From Cercis canadensis (taxonomy: Eukaryota; Streptophyta; Magnoliopsida; Fabales; Fabaceae), in contig QAOA01008434.1 in the NCBI GenBank assembly GCA_003255065.1, positions 120,018 to 184,017 on the forward strand: a stretch of DNA of 64,000 nt, given 5' to 3'. The position numbers were made by a program, and so were the translations under genes. This document shows, one piece after another, positions 10,817-21,205 of this stretch. Positions within the stretch are counted from its first letter, which is position 1. Every line of letters starts with the position of its first letter. The notes beneath the pieces are model-generated. The model did no database searches. It was not told the origin of the DNA and saw only the letters and a program-made list of their open reading frames with translations.

Positions 10817-12252
10817 GAGTAAAACCCCTTTTTAATTTTTAAAAAATGCATCTACTGATAAATTCGTCTTCCAAAAATTTTTGCTGGCAAATTAATCCTC
10901 CGTTAAGGTTTGTTAGTCAGATTTAATAGATTTTGCCACGTGGCACTTAATGTGCTGATGTTGTCATTAATTGCTGAAGTGGCCAGTTAAGTAGAAAAGG
11001 ATTTTCCACCCGAAAGAGAAAAAAGAAAAAAAAAAAAAAACTTTCATTTCATTTCAGCGTACAATTTATCAGAGCTCACACAGGGAGTGTGTTTGTTAAT
11101 GGCGAACTCTCTATAGCAGACACACCGTGTATTTCCAAACACACCGATGGCCATTCCTCCAAAATCGAGTTCCACACTCTTTCTTCTACTTTGTTTTCCA
11201 AACACACCAATGGCCATTCCTCCAAAACCGAGCTGGCATGAAGACACAAAACGTGCTTAGAATTTGCTTCCGCCATTGATGGCCCGCTCTGTTTCTTCAA
11301 ACAGGCCCCTTTAAAGCCCTGTTCACTTTCATACATCATTCTCAGAATCAAACTAACAGTTAGCCATCTCAGAAGCAAGCGACACTACAAAACAGTGTCT
11401 CAGGGAGAACACAGTGGGAATCTTAGCCATCTCAAGAAAACAGAGCAAGAGGAAGCCAGAACAGAGAGAACAAATACTATATCAGAAAATAGCTAAATAT
11501 TGAACTAAGGGGGTTCTGCTCTTCTTATTATAAGCTATTCTCATGGAACACCTGCCAACAATGCACTAAGCCTGAAATAAACTACCAAAACAACAAATTT
11601 TTTTAATAATAGGTCGTGGGTACCAGAGCAGAGCTTCTACTTCTGGTGTTTCTAGGCGGTGGTGATGGTGGTGGCTCGTGGTGAGAACCGAGTCCACAGC
11701 AGGAAATGAGCATTCAGAGAATGTTCCAGAAAACCTTACCTAGTAGGGGGACCAAACGAGGTGATGCTGAGGTTGTGGGTGCCTGTGAGAATCTCAAACT
11801 TAGTGGTGGGGGAACATGATGGGTAATCTGGGTGGTGGGAGCAGCCATAATTAGAAGAAGGCGAAGATGTGAGAGAGCCATAAGAGAGAGAATGGGAGTG
11901 AGAGGGAAGAGTGCCAACGTTGAATAATATGAAGATGTAGAGACCGCGTAGGTCGAATGGGATGCGTGTGTGAAAGACGACAAGGGAGTTGTGGTTTGGG
12001 ATTCGCTTTTGAACAAGTTTAGCAACTTGAACGGAAGTATGCAACACAAGCATGCCACTTCAGCAACTAATGACCACGTCAGCACGTTAAGTATCACGTG
12101 GCAAAGTTCATTAAATCTAACTAACAAACCCTAACAGAGGACTAATTTGTCAGCGAAATTAATAATTCAAAGATCAATTTGTCACCGAAAATTTTTGGAG
12201 GACGAATTTATCAGTGAATATATTTTTCAGGGACTAAAAAATGGTTTTACTC
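10817..12252. mobile_element. Mutator-like element (MULE) with long TIRs and perfect 9-bp TSD; candidate Pack-MULE
   Basis: The ends are GAGTAAAACC and, at the right, GGTTTTACTC. They are flanked by identical 9-bp duplications TTTTATATA (10808-10816 and 12253-12261), the hallmark length for Mutator. The inverted repeats are long: about 166 bp on the left (10817-10982) and about 198 bp on the right (12055-12252), the right one carrying an extra segment. Both arms contain a CACGTG G-box (10937-10942 and 12095-12100). The interior has no MURA transposase. It is GC-richer than the flanks, carries a 63-bp-period duplication (from 11132 and 11195), and has open minus-strand frames (11076-11378, 11714-12127) of unknown origin, possibly captured host sequence. 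It is inserted inside the hAT element. Confidence 0.88.
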
Positions 12253-12498
12253 TTTTATATATATAACTAATTTTGGAAAGTGGACTAAGTGGCAAGTGGG
12301 CTATTGAGCTTTGGGTTAGATTTGTAGAAGTGGGCTTAAACATTTTATTAATTTGTTTTGAGGGGCTATATTTAATTTTTTTTAAAAAAAAATTGAATGG
12401 AGAAATGTTTTTTTTAAGAAACTTAATTAATTTTTTTTTTTTTTTTTTTTTTCTGGGTGGCGGTTACCCCCTGTGTCTAAACTAAGATTCGCCCCTTG

Positions 12499-12906
12499 GG
12501 ATAGAGTTGGTTTTTTAACTTTAGGTGCCTCCCTTATTGGAAGCTGTTCTCTTTCTGGATCTTGATTTAGTTGTGGTTAATGAATTTTTATTTATAAAAA
12601 AATTGAGCAAGACGATGAGCAACTTGATTTTGGTAGAGTTTTAGAAATTTGAAAATTGATTGGTATTTCTTCAAATTATCTTATTTTAATGAATAAAAAA
12701 ATGTTAAAATATAAGTAAATGTTATGAATTTAAGTTAAGTATTTAGAAATGTTTTATTATGTAAAATTTGATATATGACACCTTTTAAACATTATTTAAG
12801 GATATTTGAAGTGTGGCACTATATATATATATATATGGCTTATTGGTAATTTTAGTGCTCCTATTTCACTGAGTCCTACGAGTAAGTTTTTCTCCTATTT
12901 TTAAAA
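12499..12906. other. Intergenic DNA between two transposons
   Basis: AT-rich, no gene. It contains a short (TA)n near 12820-12836. The stretch resembling transposon ends around 12850-12900 (GTCCTACGAG...) has no matching partner. Confidence 0.5.
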
Positions 12907-13660
12907 CTTAACAATTTTGGTCCGTATATTTTAGTGAGTTTGACAGTTTTAGTTCTCACATTAGTCAACCAAACGGCATGTTGACATGACATAGATAAAT
13001 TAATTTTTTTTTATTGTTATCATGCTAATGTGACATATAAAAAATATTTTTTAAATTATTAAATAATCATTTAAGCATAATTAAGTCATAATTAACATAA
13101 AAATAATTTTTTATTAAATAACCATTTTAGATTTTTTCATAAAATTCAAGAAAATAAAAAAAATTAAATCAAGTAAGACATGTAAAAGTTTTTTTTTTTT
13201 TATATTTTTTAAATTAAGTGCATAAGAAATTCTACCAAATTTTTTTTGATAAGATTATCTAATTTGAAATTTTTTTGACTATTTGAACTTGGTGAAAAAA
13301 TCCAAAATTTTGATACAATCTCTTATAGACTTAATTTAAAAAAATCTGAATTTTTTTTTTGACATGTTTTACTTCATTTGAAAATGTTTTTATTTGCTTG
13401 AATTCTGTGGAAAAAAAATTTAAAATAGTTATTTAACAATAAAAAAAAAACTTATTTTTTTATTAATTTTAATTATAATTTAATTATACTTAAATAATTA
13501 TTTAATAATTAAAAAATACTTTCCTTATGCCATATAAGCATGATAACATTAACAATAAAAAAAATTAATTTATTTGTGTCACATTAGCATGCCATTAAGT
13601 TGATTAACGGAGGATTGAAACTGTTAAACTTACTAAAATGCAAGGACTAAATCGTTAAGC
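12907..13660. mobile_element. Long-inverted-repeat (foldback/MULE-type) element upstream of SWC6
   Basis: The left arm from 12907 (CTTAACAATTTTGGTCC) is matched by the reverse complement of the right end (CTTAACGATTTAGTCC, ending at 13660). Similarity extends about 270-300 bp inward, including GCATGCTAATGTGACA-type blocks and AATTAATTTTTTTTATTGTTA, with the centre near 13280. It has no coding capacity. No clear target duplication was found, so the class (Mutator-like MITE or foldback) is inferred. Its right end lies about 10 bp before the probable transcribed leader of SWC6. Confidence 0.7.
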
Positions 13661-14125
13661 TGACTAGTGGAACGGTGCGTTTCATTTGGAACTGGAAGAA
13701 CGCATATTACTCCGCAATCGGCATCGTCTTCTACCTCCATCTATCTGCGCTCATCTTCTTTCTACACAGCACAGAAGGGTCTCCTCTTTTCTTCTACCTT
13801 GGTAGGCTCTCTATCTTTCTTCTCACTTCCCCAAAGTCTCAATATAGAGCCCAAACGAGTAGCTCATATGGTAACGCATTGTACTAGAGTTAATTGGCAA
13901 AAAGGATTTGGCTTCCAGTCTCAGCTTTTGGCATTCTTTACCTGTACTTGTTTTTTCTTCTAATTTTAATTTGAGGCAAGGTTTCAGAATTGCCCGCAAT
14001 TTTCCCATCCCATTTATGCAGAAAAAAAAACCCTTTTGATTCTGTCTTTTTCCCTATTCTCCAGTTCATTTACTGTCACTGTTTTCTCTATTTTTTTTGC
14101 TGTAATTAATCATGGGTTTGCAGAA

Positions 14126-15187
14126 ATGGATGATGAAAGTTCCAACCCACTCCGCCGTATGTCAAGCCGGACCCGTAAGGTGGCGCCAAAAATGGCTGCT
14201 GCCCTTGCCAGTAGTGACAACCGCACGCAGGTATTTGTATACTCCATCTCATTAGGGGTAGCATACCTGAATTAATTTTTATATGCTCTGTTTAATTTGG
14301 AGCAATGCATTTCATTACAGTAAATAAAAATTGAAACTTGGGTTTTCCTTCTTAGGCAGCTCTTGCTCGCCTTGAAGCTTTGGAGAATGACAATGCTGGA
14401 TATGACATTGTAGATGCTAATGATGATGATGAAGCTTCTCTAGACGATGAAGATCAAGGTTTACTTTGCCTATGTTCTCTGAACTTTTTGCATTATCAAT
14501 GGCTCCTAAGCAGTCTTCTTTTTTATTTTTTTTTTATTTATATTTTTACTATAAACATTTGTTTTTCATTGTCTATATTTTTCCTTTGATCGCTGAAATT
14601 GAGAAAAATGTCAATAGCAGTGAATCATTTGGATGGTGCATGGAGCTTAATAAGTTGACAATAAGCTCTAAATCTACTATTATCAGGCTTACTATGAAAT
14701 GGTTGCATTAATGAATACCTCTTACTTCCTTTCTTTTTGAACCTGTCTTTGTAGTGTATATACAGAAGAAGCAGTCTAAGAGCACCAAAAGGAAAACACG
14801 GCAAGCAAAGGCACTTGAAGCTAGGAAGGCCCCAAGAACATTCCTTGAGCTCTTAAATGAGGTGACTAAGCCAGAAGGAATATACACTGATAAATCTGTT
14901 ACTTTTACTATTGCTTTGTTTTGTTTTGTTTTGTTTTTTTTTTTTTTTTTTCCTTTTAATATTAGATCCCCCTGCAAATGCAGGCAAACTTGGAATCATT
15001 GTCCCCGCATCTTCCATCCTATTTGAAAGCAGCAGTAGGGCCTCCAAGCTCAACCTCCCGACGCCACTTCTGCACTGTTTGTGGTTTTTCAGCCAATTAC
15101 ACATGTGTGAGATGCGGTATTCACTTCTGTTCATATCGTTGTCAAAATGTACACAATGACACCCGTTGCTTAAAATTTGTAGCCTAA
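14126..15187 (+). CDS. SWC6: SWR1 complex subunit 6 (zinc finger HIT protein, ZNHIT1 homologue), 172 aa, 4 exons
   Basis: Exons 14126-14230, 14356-14458, 14755-14861 and 14984-15187; all introns are GT-AG and phases close. SWC6 (SEF) is a core subunit of the SWR1 remodeller that deposits histone variant H2A.Z; in Arabidopsis it is needed for FLC expression and flowering time. The N terminus has the conserved SSRTRKVAPKMAAAL and RLEALENDN blocks, then an acidic stretch (DANDDDEASLDDEDQ), the basic KKQSKSTKRKTRQAKALEARK block and TFLELLNE. The C-terminal HIT zinc finger has Cys135, 138, 146, 149, 154, 158, His162 and Cys167, all eight ligands present. Length equals the Arabidopsis protein within a residue. 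A 5'-untranslated exon ending at 13801 and an intron to 14123 are likely but inferred. The gene converges on the laccase to its right. Confidence 0.95.
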
Positions 15188-16014
15188 TGCATGAGACATT
15201 TGAGCAAGCATACAATAATTGCTTAGCTAATTTGTAATATACCAAAGCCATTGATTGAAGTATCATCTTTATTGTTCTATAATGTTTGTTCCTTTTTCTC
15301 TTTGTCCCAAAGTTCTGTTCCGTGCTCAACTGCCTCCATCCCCCACCAAAAAAAAAAAGGAAGAAATTCTCGAAGAAAAAGATATTTGCATGTTGTATGT
15401 ATTTCTTTGATACAATTGGCTACAAATGAAGCTTTTCTGAATTATTGTTTCAGTTACCAATGACTAGATAAAAACCTTATATTAGGACCCCTCTTGCATG
15501 CTGCTGATATGGGTAACCCTGTTAAAGTGCTCTTACAATGTTATTGCTTGTTTATTAGATGGGCATGACTAGCCAGGGTCGCTACATAGTTATGCTTGTT
15601 TGACTGAAACTGATTATCCTTCAAGCAAGCTGCTTAAGGTGGTCTATAGAAGGCTTTCTCTCTGTTCCCTATCTATATGGGCAGTTCTGCCACTCTAGGA
15701 CTGAATGGGAATCATTGTCTACATTCTTGAAACGTTGCATTATCAACTTGTCAAACTGAAACAGATTTTTTTCCCGTAGAAAAATTGAAACAGATCACAC
15801 TAATGACCAGAAGTTATATCTTTTATTTTTCTTCTAAAAGCGTTACACCCGAAAGAAACAACTAACATGCTACTCAATGGAGCATCATTCAATTCTGGAC
15901 TTGGAAATTGAGTAGAACACCATACTGTGTGAAAAATATAAGAAAAATTCACAAAAACAGTGAGTGAGAAATTCGCAAACATAATATTCAATGACTGATG
16001 ATTCTTTCTTCATC
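15188..16014. other. Shared 3' region between SWC6 (+) and laccase (-)
   Basis: The two genes are convergent and separated by 827 bp. Both 3'-untranslated regions must lie here. An A run at 15350-15358 is the only notable repeat. No further gene is seen. Confidence 0.6.
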
Positions 16015-18438
16015 TTAACATTGGGGCAGATCTGCGGGTGGAGGTATTACTGACTGTGATGGCCCCACTCCATTCTGTACAAGGAATGCCATTGCCAAAC
16101 CCCAATTAAGATGTGAATCTATGTGACAATGCATGAACCAAATCCCTGATTCGCACCAGTGAAGGAAATGAAAACACCAAATTTGTTAGTTTGCATTTCT
16201 AACATAAGCATATAGAGACTAACAAATTTATGGCAGTGCTTTTTACCTGGATTGTCAGCCACAAAGCGGATGGCTACCCATCCTCCAGGAGGTGTTCCAA
16301 CGGTATTTCTCACAGCTGGGTCAACAAGGTTAAAATTGGCTGGATCCGTGGCTGGGTTGAAGTTGCCAAAACCTGAACCAACTACATAGAAGTGGTATCC
16401 ATGAAGATGCATTGGATGGTCCTCAGTTGATACTATACTCGTATCCTGCAAAACAATTTGTACCCTGGAACCATACTTCAATTTGTAGAGCTTAGTTCCT
16501 CGAGAAGGTGTCCATAGGCCCCGGGGCACATTACCTGTATAATTAAATTGTACAGGGGGAACAGGAGGAAAGTCTGTAGTGAAGACACCAGGTATGCCTT
16601 GATAGTAGGCTTGCATTAAGGATGTGGTTCTTGGGAGTACCAAAGAAACATTGTTCATGCTAGCAGTGAAGCGGGTTCCATTGGGTCCTTGACACCGTGG
16701 ACTATTAGGATTGGTGCAATTGATCAATCCCAACCCTACAGTGAAATATAGATTCTCATCAATGTTGTTGAATACTTTAACCTTGGAAAGACCCCTGAGC
16801 CCAGCATTGAATGCCGTTGAAGTGGCTGTATCATTGAAGGCTGGCAGAGCTGGCAATATTGGTCTTGACGATTGTCCATTTTTGTTACTGCAGCTAGCAG
16901 ATTTATATTCAAGGATTGCAGTGGTAGTGGTATTGTCAAAGGCTGCGTTCCTGGCACTTTGATAGGCATGTGCGGCCATGTAGTAGCGACCTGGGGGTTG
17001 ATCAGCAGTGACCAGGACATTGATTGTCTGACCAGGTCCTATCATGAGTACTCTAGTTGTGAAAGGCTTGGCGTAAGCAGCATCAGTACCAACAACAGTC
17101 ATCTGGTGGTTGGCAATTGAAAAGAAGAGTTCTTCATTCAGTGTACTGCAGATGATTCTCAAGAGAATTGTCTCACCGGCTTCTACTGGAACTCGTATAG
17201 TGTCTGCATTATGTTTTTGTGATATCAGCCATTTCTGTATTCTTTCCACTCATAAGAAAAGGCTAATCCACATGAAAGTTATGATTATAATAATTTCAAA
17301 CCTTGGCTGGAGCATCTGTAAAGATCTCCCGGTTGACCATTCATGGTAAACGCCAGAGACACATTTGGTGCTGCTCCAGTAAACTGTGCCTGTCTGAGGA
17401 GAAGCATAGGATCCCTGTCAAACCATTCCCCTGTTCATTATTATCACAACATAATCTGTTATGGATGGGTCATTTGCTTCTTAGAAAATAAAGTGCTCAG
17501 TAATTTCTGAAGTTTCAATTTTTAGGCAAAGGTTTGAAGGATTTGCAAAGGAAGGAATGCAAGTGAATTGATCAGAACAAGAGTAAGCTTTTGAAATTCA
17601 CCAAGAAGAATGGTAGATTCTCGCTTAGGCATAGAGAAGGGATATGGAGAACCCAATCTCGGGTAGATGATGAGAGCTCCATAGACAGTGGCTCTGAGAA
17701 AGTCAGTGTGAGCATGCCACCACAGCGTCCCCTCCTGGTTTATGATAGTATAGCGGTATGTGTAACTTCCCCCCGGTCTGATGGGGCACTGAGTTACATA
17801 ACTAGGTCCATCTGCCCAAGGATTTCGCAGCATTCTCAATCCATGCCTGATTAGCAGGACACATCAGAATTGTGAGGAACTTGAATTTCAAGAATGTATC
17901 ACAGTCACTAAAATCATAAGTTACCAGTGTTTTTTTTCCCCTGTACATGTTTATTTAGCCTAGCACTTAAGTTGAGGGGAAAAGTGTTGTGGCTGAAATG
18001 AAAAATGTTGTGAAATTTATGTTAGAATGAACAAATTGATTGTATGGTATTTACCAGTGGAGGGAGATGTTGTACTGTGCACTGTTTACTACTTTAATTA
18101 CAAGAGAATCTCCATTTCTTGCTTCTATGGTTGGCCCTGGAAACTGCCCATTTACTGTGATTATCTTTTGGGTTTTGCACAGCCTCTTCACTGGCGTAGC
18201 TTGGATCTGTTTCATTCAATTATGGAGGTAATAGTAATCAGTAACTAGCTTCATACCATAGTGTAAAAGCTGATCACAAGTTTTATGATCATAAAGAACT
18301 TACCACAAATTGATGGTAGTGGGTTTCTGCAGCTGCAGTAGATGCAAGGCAAGCTATGATAGCAAGTAGGCTAAGTAAGAGCCAAGAGCAACATGACTTG
18401 CTGGGGAGGTGGGAAGTCTTCATTGTTGCCTCTGCCAT
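16015..18438 (-). CDS. LAC14-like: Laccase (p-diphenol:O2 oxidoreductase), LAC14-like, 582 aa, 6 exons
   Basis: Exons on the minus strand: 18438-18304, 18206-18055, 17846-17602, 17430-17302, 17203-16247 and 16145-16015. Exon sizes 135, 152, 245, 129, 957 and 131 fit the standard plant laccase gene. This secreted four-copper oxidase oxidises monolignols or other phenolics in the apoplast while reducing O2 to water. Residues 1-37 form a signal peptide ([18 protein letters not shown]). Copper ligands are all present: HWHG (95-98), WHAH (139-142), HPMHLHG (483-489) and HCHIDSH (545-551), with Leu556 at the axial type-1 position. Sequences such as [13 protein letters not shown] and [11 protein letters not shown] point to the LAC14 branch; that assignment is by eye. 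The residues after the second His pair are TDF, where most laccases have a serine and a tryptophan. A second in-frame Met follows five codons after the chosen start. Confidence 0.95.
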
Positions 18439-18487
18439 TGTTGAATAAAGGTGCTTGGGTTATGTATCTAACAACGTAAATGTTCAG

Positions 18488-18497
18488 CTATTTATAG
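18488..18497 (-). promoter_or_regulatory. TATA box of the laccase gene
   Basis: The minus strand reads CTATAAATAG, a near-ideal plant TATA box, 50 bp upstream of the laccase ATG. This predicts a transcription start near 18460 and a leader of only about 20-25 bases. Confidence 0.65.
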
Positions 18498-21205
18498 ACT
18501 ATTGAAGCGGGAACAGCCTTGAGCAAACTCATTTTTTATTTTTGTAGAGAAATGTCTTGGCCCTTATTTTCTGAGTCTTTATGGCACTTAATATGTGAGG
18601 ACAATTAGTCTTAACCATAAAGACGATTTGGTGCACCTACTAGCGCAATCAACTGTGGATCTAAATGTTAGATTCTGTAGTTTAGGTGTATAGAAGTGCA
18701 GTGGATATGTATCTGAATTAACAAACATAGTTTTCAACTGCTGTTTTATTCAAAATCATTGGAAAGAAAGTTAATATATTGTTTGAAGCAAAACATTATG
18801 AGCTAAGGTCAATCACTATGCTTCACTTTCAAGGTTAAAGGTTCATATGAATTTATTTGACTAGTCATGAGCCTAAGATTTCTGATTATCCATCAGTGAA
18901 ATTATCTTGATAGTTATTTATTTGAATAATATTGAACTCCAATAGAACAGAAATTGAGCTTGTGACATTGTCATTTACATAAAATACTTGAAAATCTATA
19001 CTAGACTATTAGTAGAAAAAATCCAACTCAGCAGAGATAAGTCTTCTTCATCCACAGTACATAACTTTGTAAAATCAGTCGTTTGCCCAACGATCTGATC
19101 ACCATTGAGGTTCCGTGGATCATGCATATTTTCTGGTTATAACTCTAGTTTAGTTCCACTCTCCATTTCTTGAATTTGTCTTTTTCTAATTATGTTATTA
19201 TAGAGAAACATAGAAATATCTTAAGGCAAGGAAAGAGCAGGAAAGAAAATAATGGGCAGTTAAGGTGAGGTTGAATTCTGGTTTGGTTGGTAGTAATGAC
19301 GAGTGTATATTTTCCCATTTTAGTTGACCACTTGGAAATTGGAATACCTGAAACAACAGGGACTCGCTTATGTCCACCGTCTTTGACAAGGTTAACTTGC
19401 TCAAAGAAAACAAACTATCTTATGTATGACTTTTGAACTAGATACCTACATGTATAAAATTCAGTGTCCACGGCATATTATATAATGTAATTCTAAGCAT
19501 TTAGGCAACTTTTGCATATTGTAGAACTAGCATTAGCACCCTCACTTGATTCACTGGAATTTGGTTCTCAAAGTTAGGTATTTAGTATAATATTTCAAAT
19601 GAAGCAGGTTTGATAGGTTTACTCTCCATATTTTGTTTGTACATAAGACCAGTGAGGGGTACTTGTAACATTATTATTATATCAATTGTTTCTTATGTAT
19701 TAGGTAGACTGCCAACTGACTTTAGAGTAATGCCATCAAATCTGTTTGTTAAGTTCTAACACCAACGAGATTTGGAATCCATGTGTTATCTTGATCATGT
19801 GTCTCCCTATTATTTGTCTTCCTCAGTGTTTAGGGCACATTCTTGAGAAAAATAGGTACCAATGTGTCAAAGGGCAGTGACATTGTCAACCTCTGAATTT
19901 CAAGAGCTCACACCGATAAACTTATCTCAGGTTGAAATTTTATAACAAAAGGTATCAGTGGCAAAACCATCGTGAACATTTGCCAATATTTTCATATAGT
20001 TATGGCTAAGTCTACAATACCCTTTTATAAAGATGAGCATTGCTATAAAACATACCATTTTTTACAATGTGTCTTTTAATTTGTACTAGTATATAGGTTA
20101 CAGTTAAATTGAATCATAATTTAACAGAAAAAATTTCTTGTGGGATTACTTGAACTCGGTTTCACTAGCTATGCAATTTATGTGCAATTATTTACAGTTA
20201 TATGCTGTTATTTGAATGTAGCACCAAATAATTGTCTTTGTATCCATACTCATTTTCATTGATGGGCATCAATACTCGACAGTCTAAATCAAGTATTGGA
20301 GATGGAAATATGGATTCCTGACTCTAATTTCCCTAGTTAGCAAACTCATCACAAATTTGCACCAAATTTGTCAACCCACGCACTTATGTGTAGTCCTTTT
20401 CTTTTCAGAAGGATTATGCAATCTAACTCTATTACGTATAATCTTTGAACTTCACTAAGAGGAAATGTTTTAGTTCAACAAAGCATGCTCCTAATCATAA
20501 AACTAATTTCTTCATCTCATTTCTTGGCCTGAATCCCTCAATTGTGATTACAATTGCTCTTTATCTATTAGATAAAAAAATATCTTTGAATTTCACTAGG
20601 TTTTCATAGCAAAAATACACGTTTTCTTGTCCACATTGATTTGCAATAAATTACATAAATTCATTCTATGCAATTTCTTGGGTTTGGTGAAATAATGTAT
20701 CTTGATATTATCAGTTGAGCTTATACAGGAGCATACCAAATCCAAAACAGGAGTTTCGGAATACTGATGGAGGTGCCTGTTTTAAAAACGAAACAGAAAA
20801 ACTATAATTTCATTTAAACTAATTAAACCAACAATACATCGCCAAAATTTTTGCTGGAAAAAAAAAAAAAAAGCTACAATTCCGAAAAATCAGGATACAG
20901 CTCAAACGGAGTAAAAAAAAAAATTTAGTGTACACTGTCCAACAGAAAATTTTACACTAAAATGAGCAAGAAAAACCAGAACCTCCAATAGGCTAGCAGC
21001 TAAATACGATGACTTTGTTGCAGAACTTCATGCGTTTTCTCTAGATGCAGCTTATGAGAACAAATACTGATCAAAAGAACTGAAGCTGAGTTTTTGCCAC
21101 CCATTGACTGTCGCTGGAGATTTACATATTTGGAGTTTGGACAGGAATTGAAGAGCCATAGGTGCTGAAAGCAAGAAAGTTGAGCACCAGTATGTGATTT
21201 TTTCT
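18498..21205. other. Intergenic region: laccase promoter and NAA25 3' end
   Basis: No gene recognised. The left part is the laccase upstream region. The last few hundred bases, including an A run at 20858-20871, should contain the NAA25 3'-untranslated region and polyadenylation signals. No transposon ends were identified. Confidence 0.55.

Larger units (their letters stand above)
9674..12497. mobile_element. Non-autonomous hAT element, about 2.8 kb, interrupted by a Mutator-like insertion
   Basis: The left end starts CAGTGGCGGATCTTGA, a typical hAT terminus. The right end, read on the minus strand, is CAAGGGGCGAATCTTAG, an imperfect inverted match. The 8 bases left of the element are GGGATCAG; the right flank begins GGGATAGAG, compatible with a decayed 8-bp target duplication. 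A fragment of hAT-type transposase lies near the left end, and a T-rich tract followed by a GGCGG...CCCCC stretch near the right end is usual for this group. Without the nested element (10817-12252) the hAT copy is about 1.4 kb and cannot encode a full transposase. Exact right boundary is uncertain by a base or two. Confidence 0.6.

Noticed and set aside
13850-13920. tRNA-like GTAGCTCATATGGTAACGC
   Set aside because: A-box-like word only; no B box or cloverleaf stems follow.
13667-13963. Open frame upstream of SWC6
   Set aside because: Crosses a probable 5'-UTR splice donor at 13802; better read as leader and intron of SWC6.
14853-15329. Minus-strand frame of 158 codons
   Set aside because: Antisense to SWC6 exon 4 and its flanks; the sense strand gives a complete HIT zinc finger.
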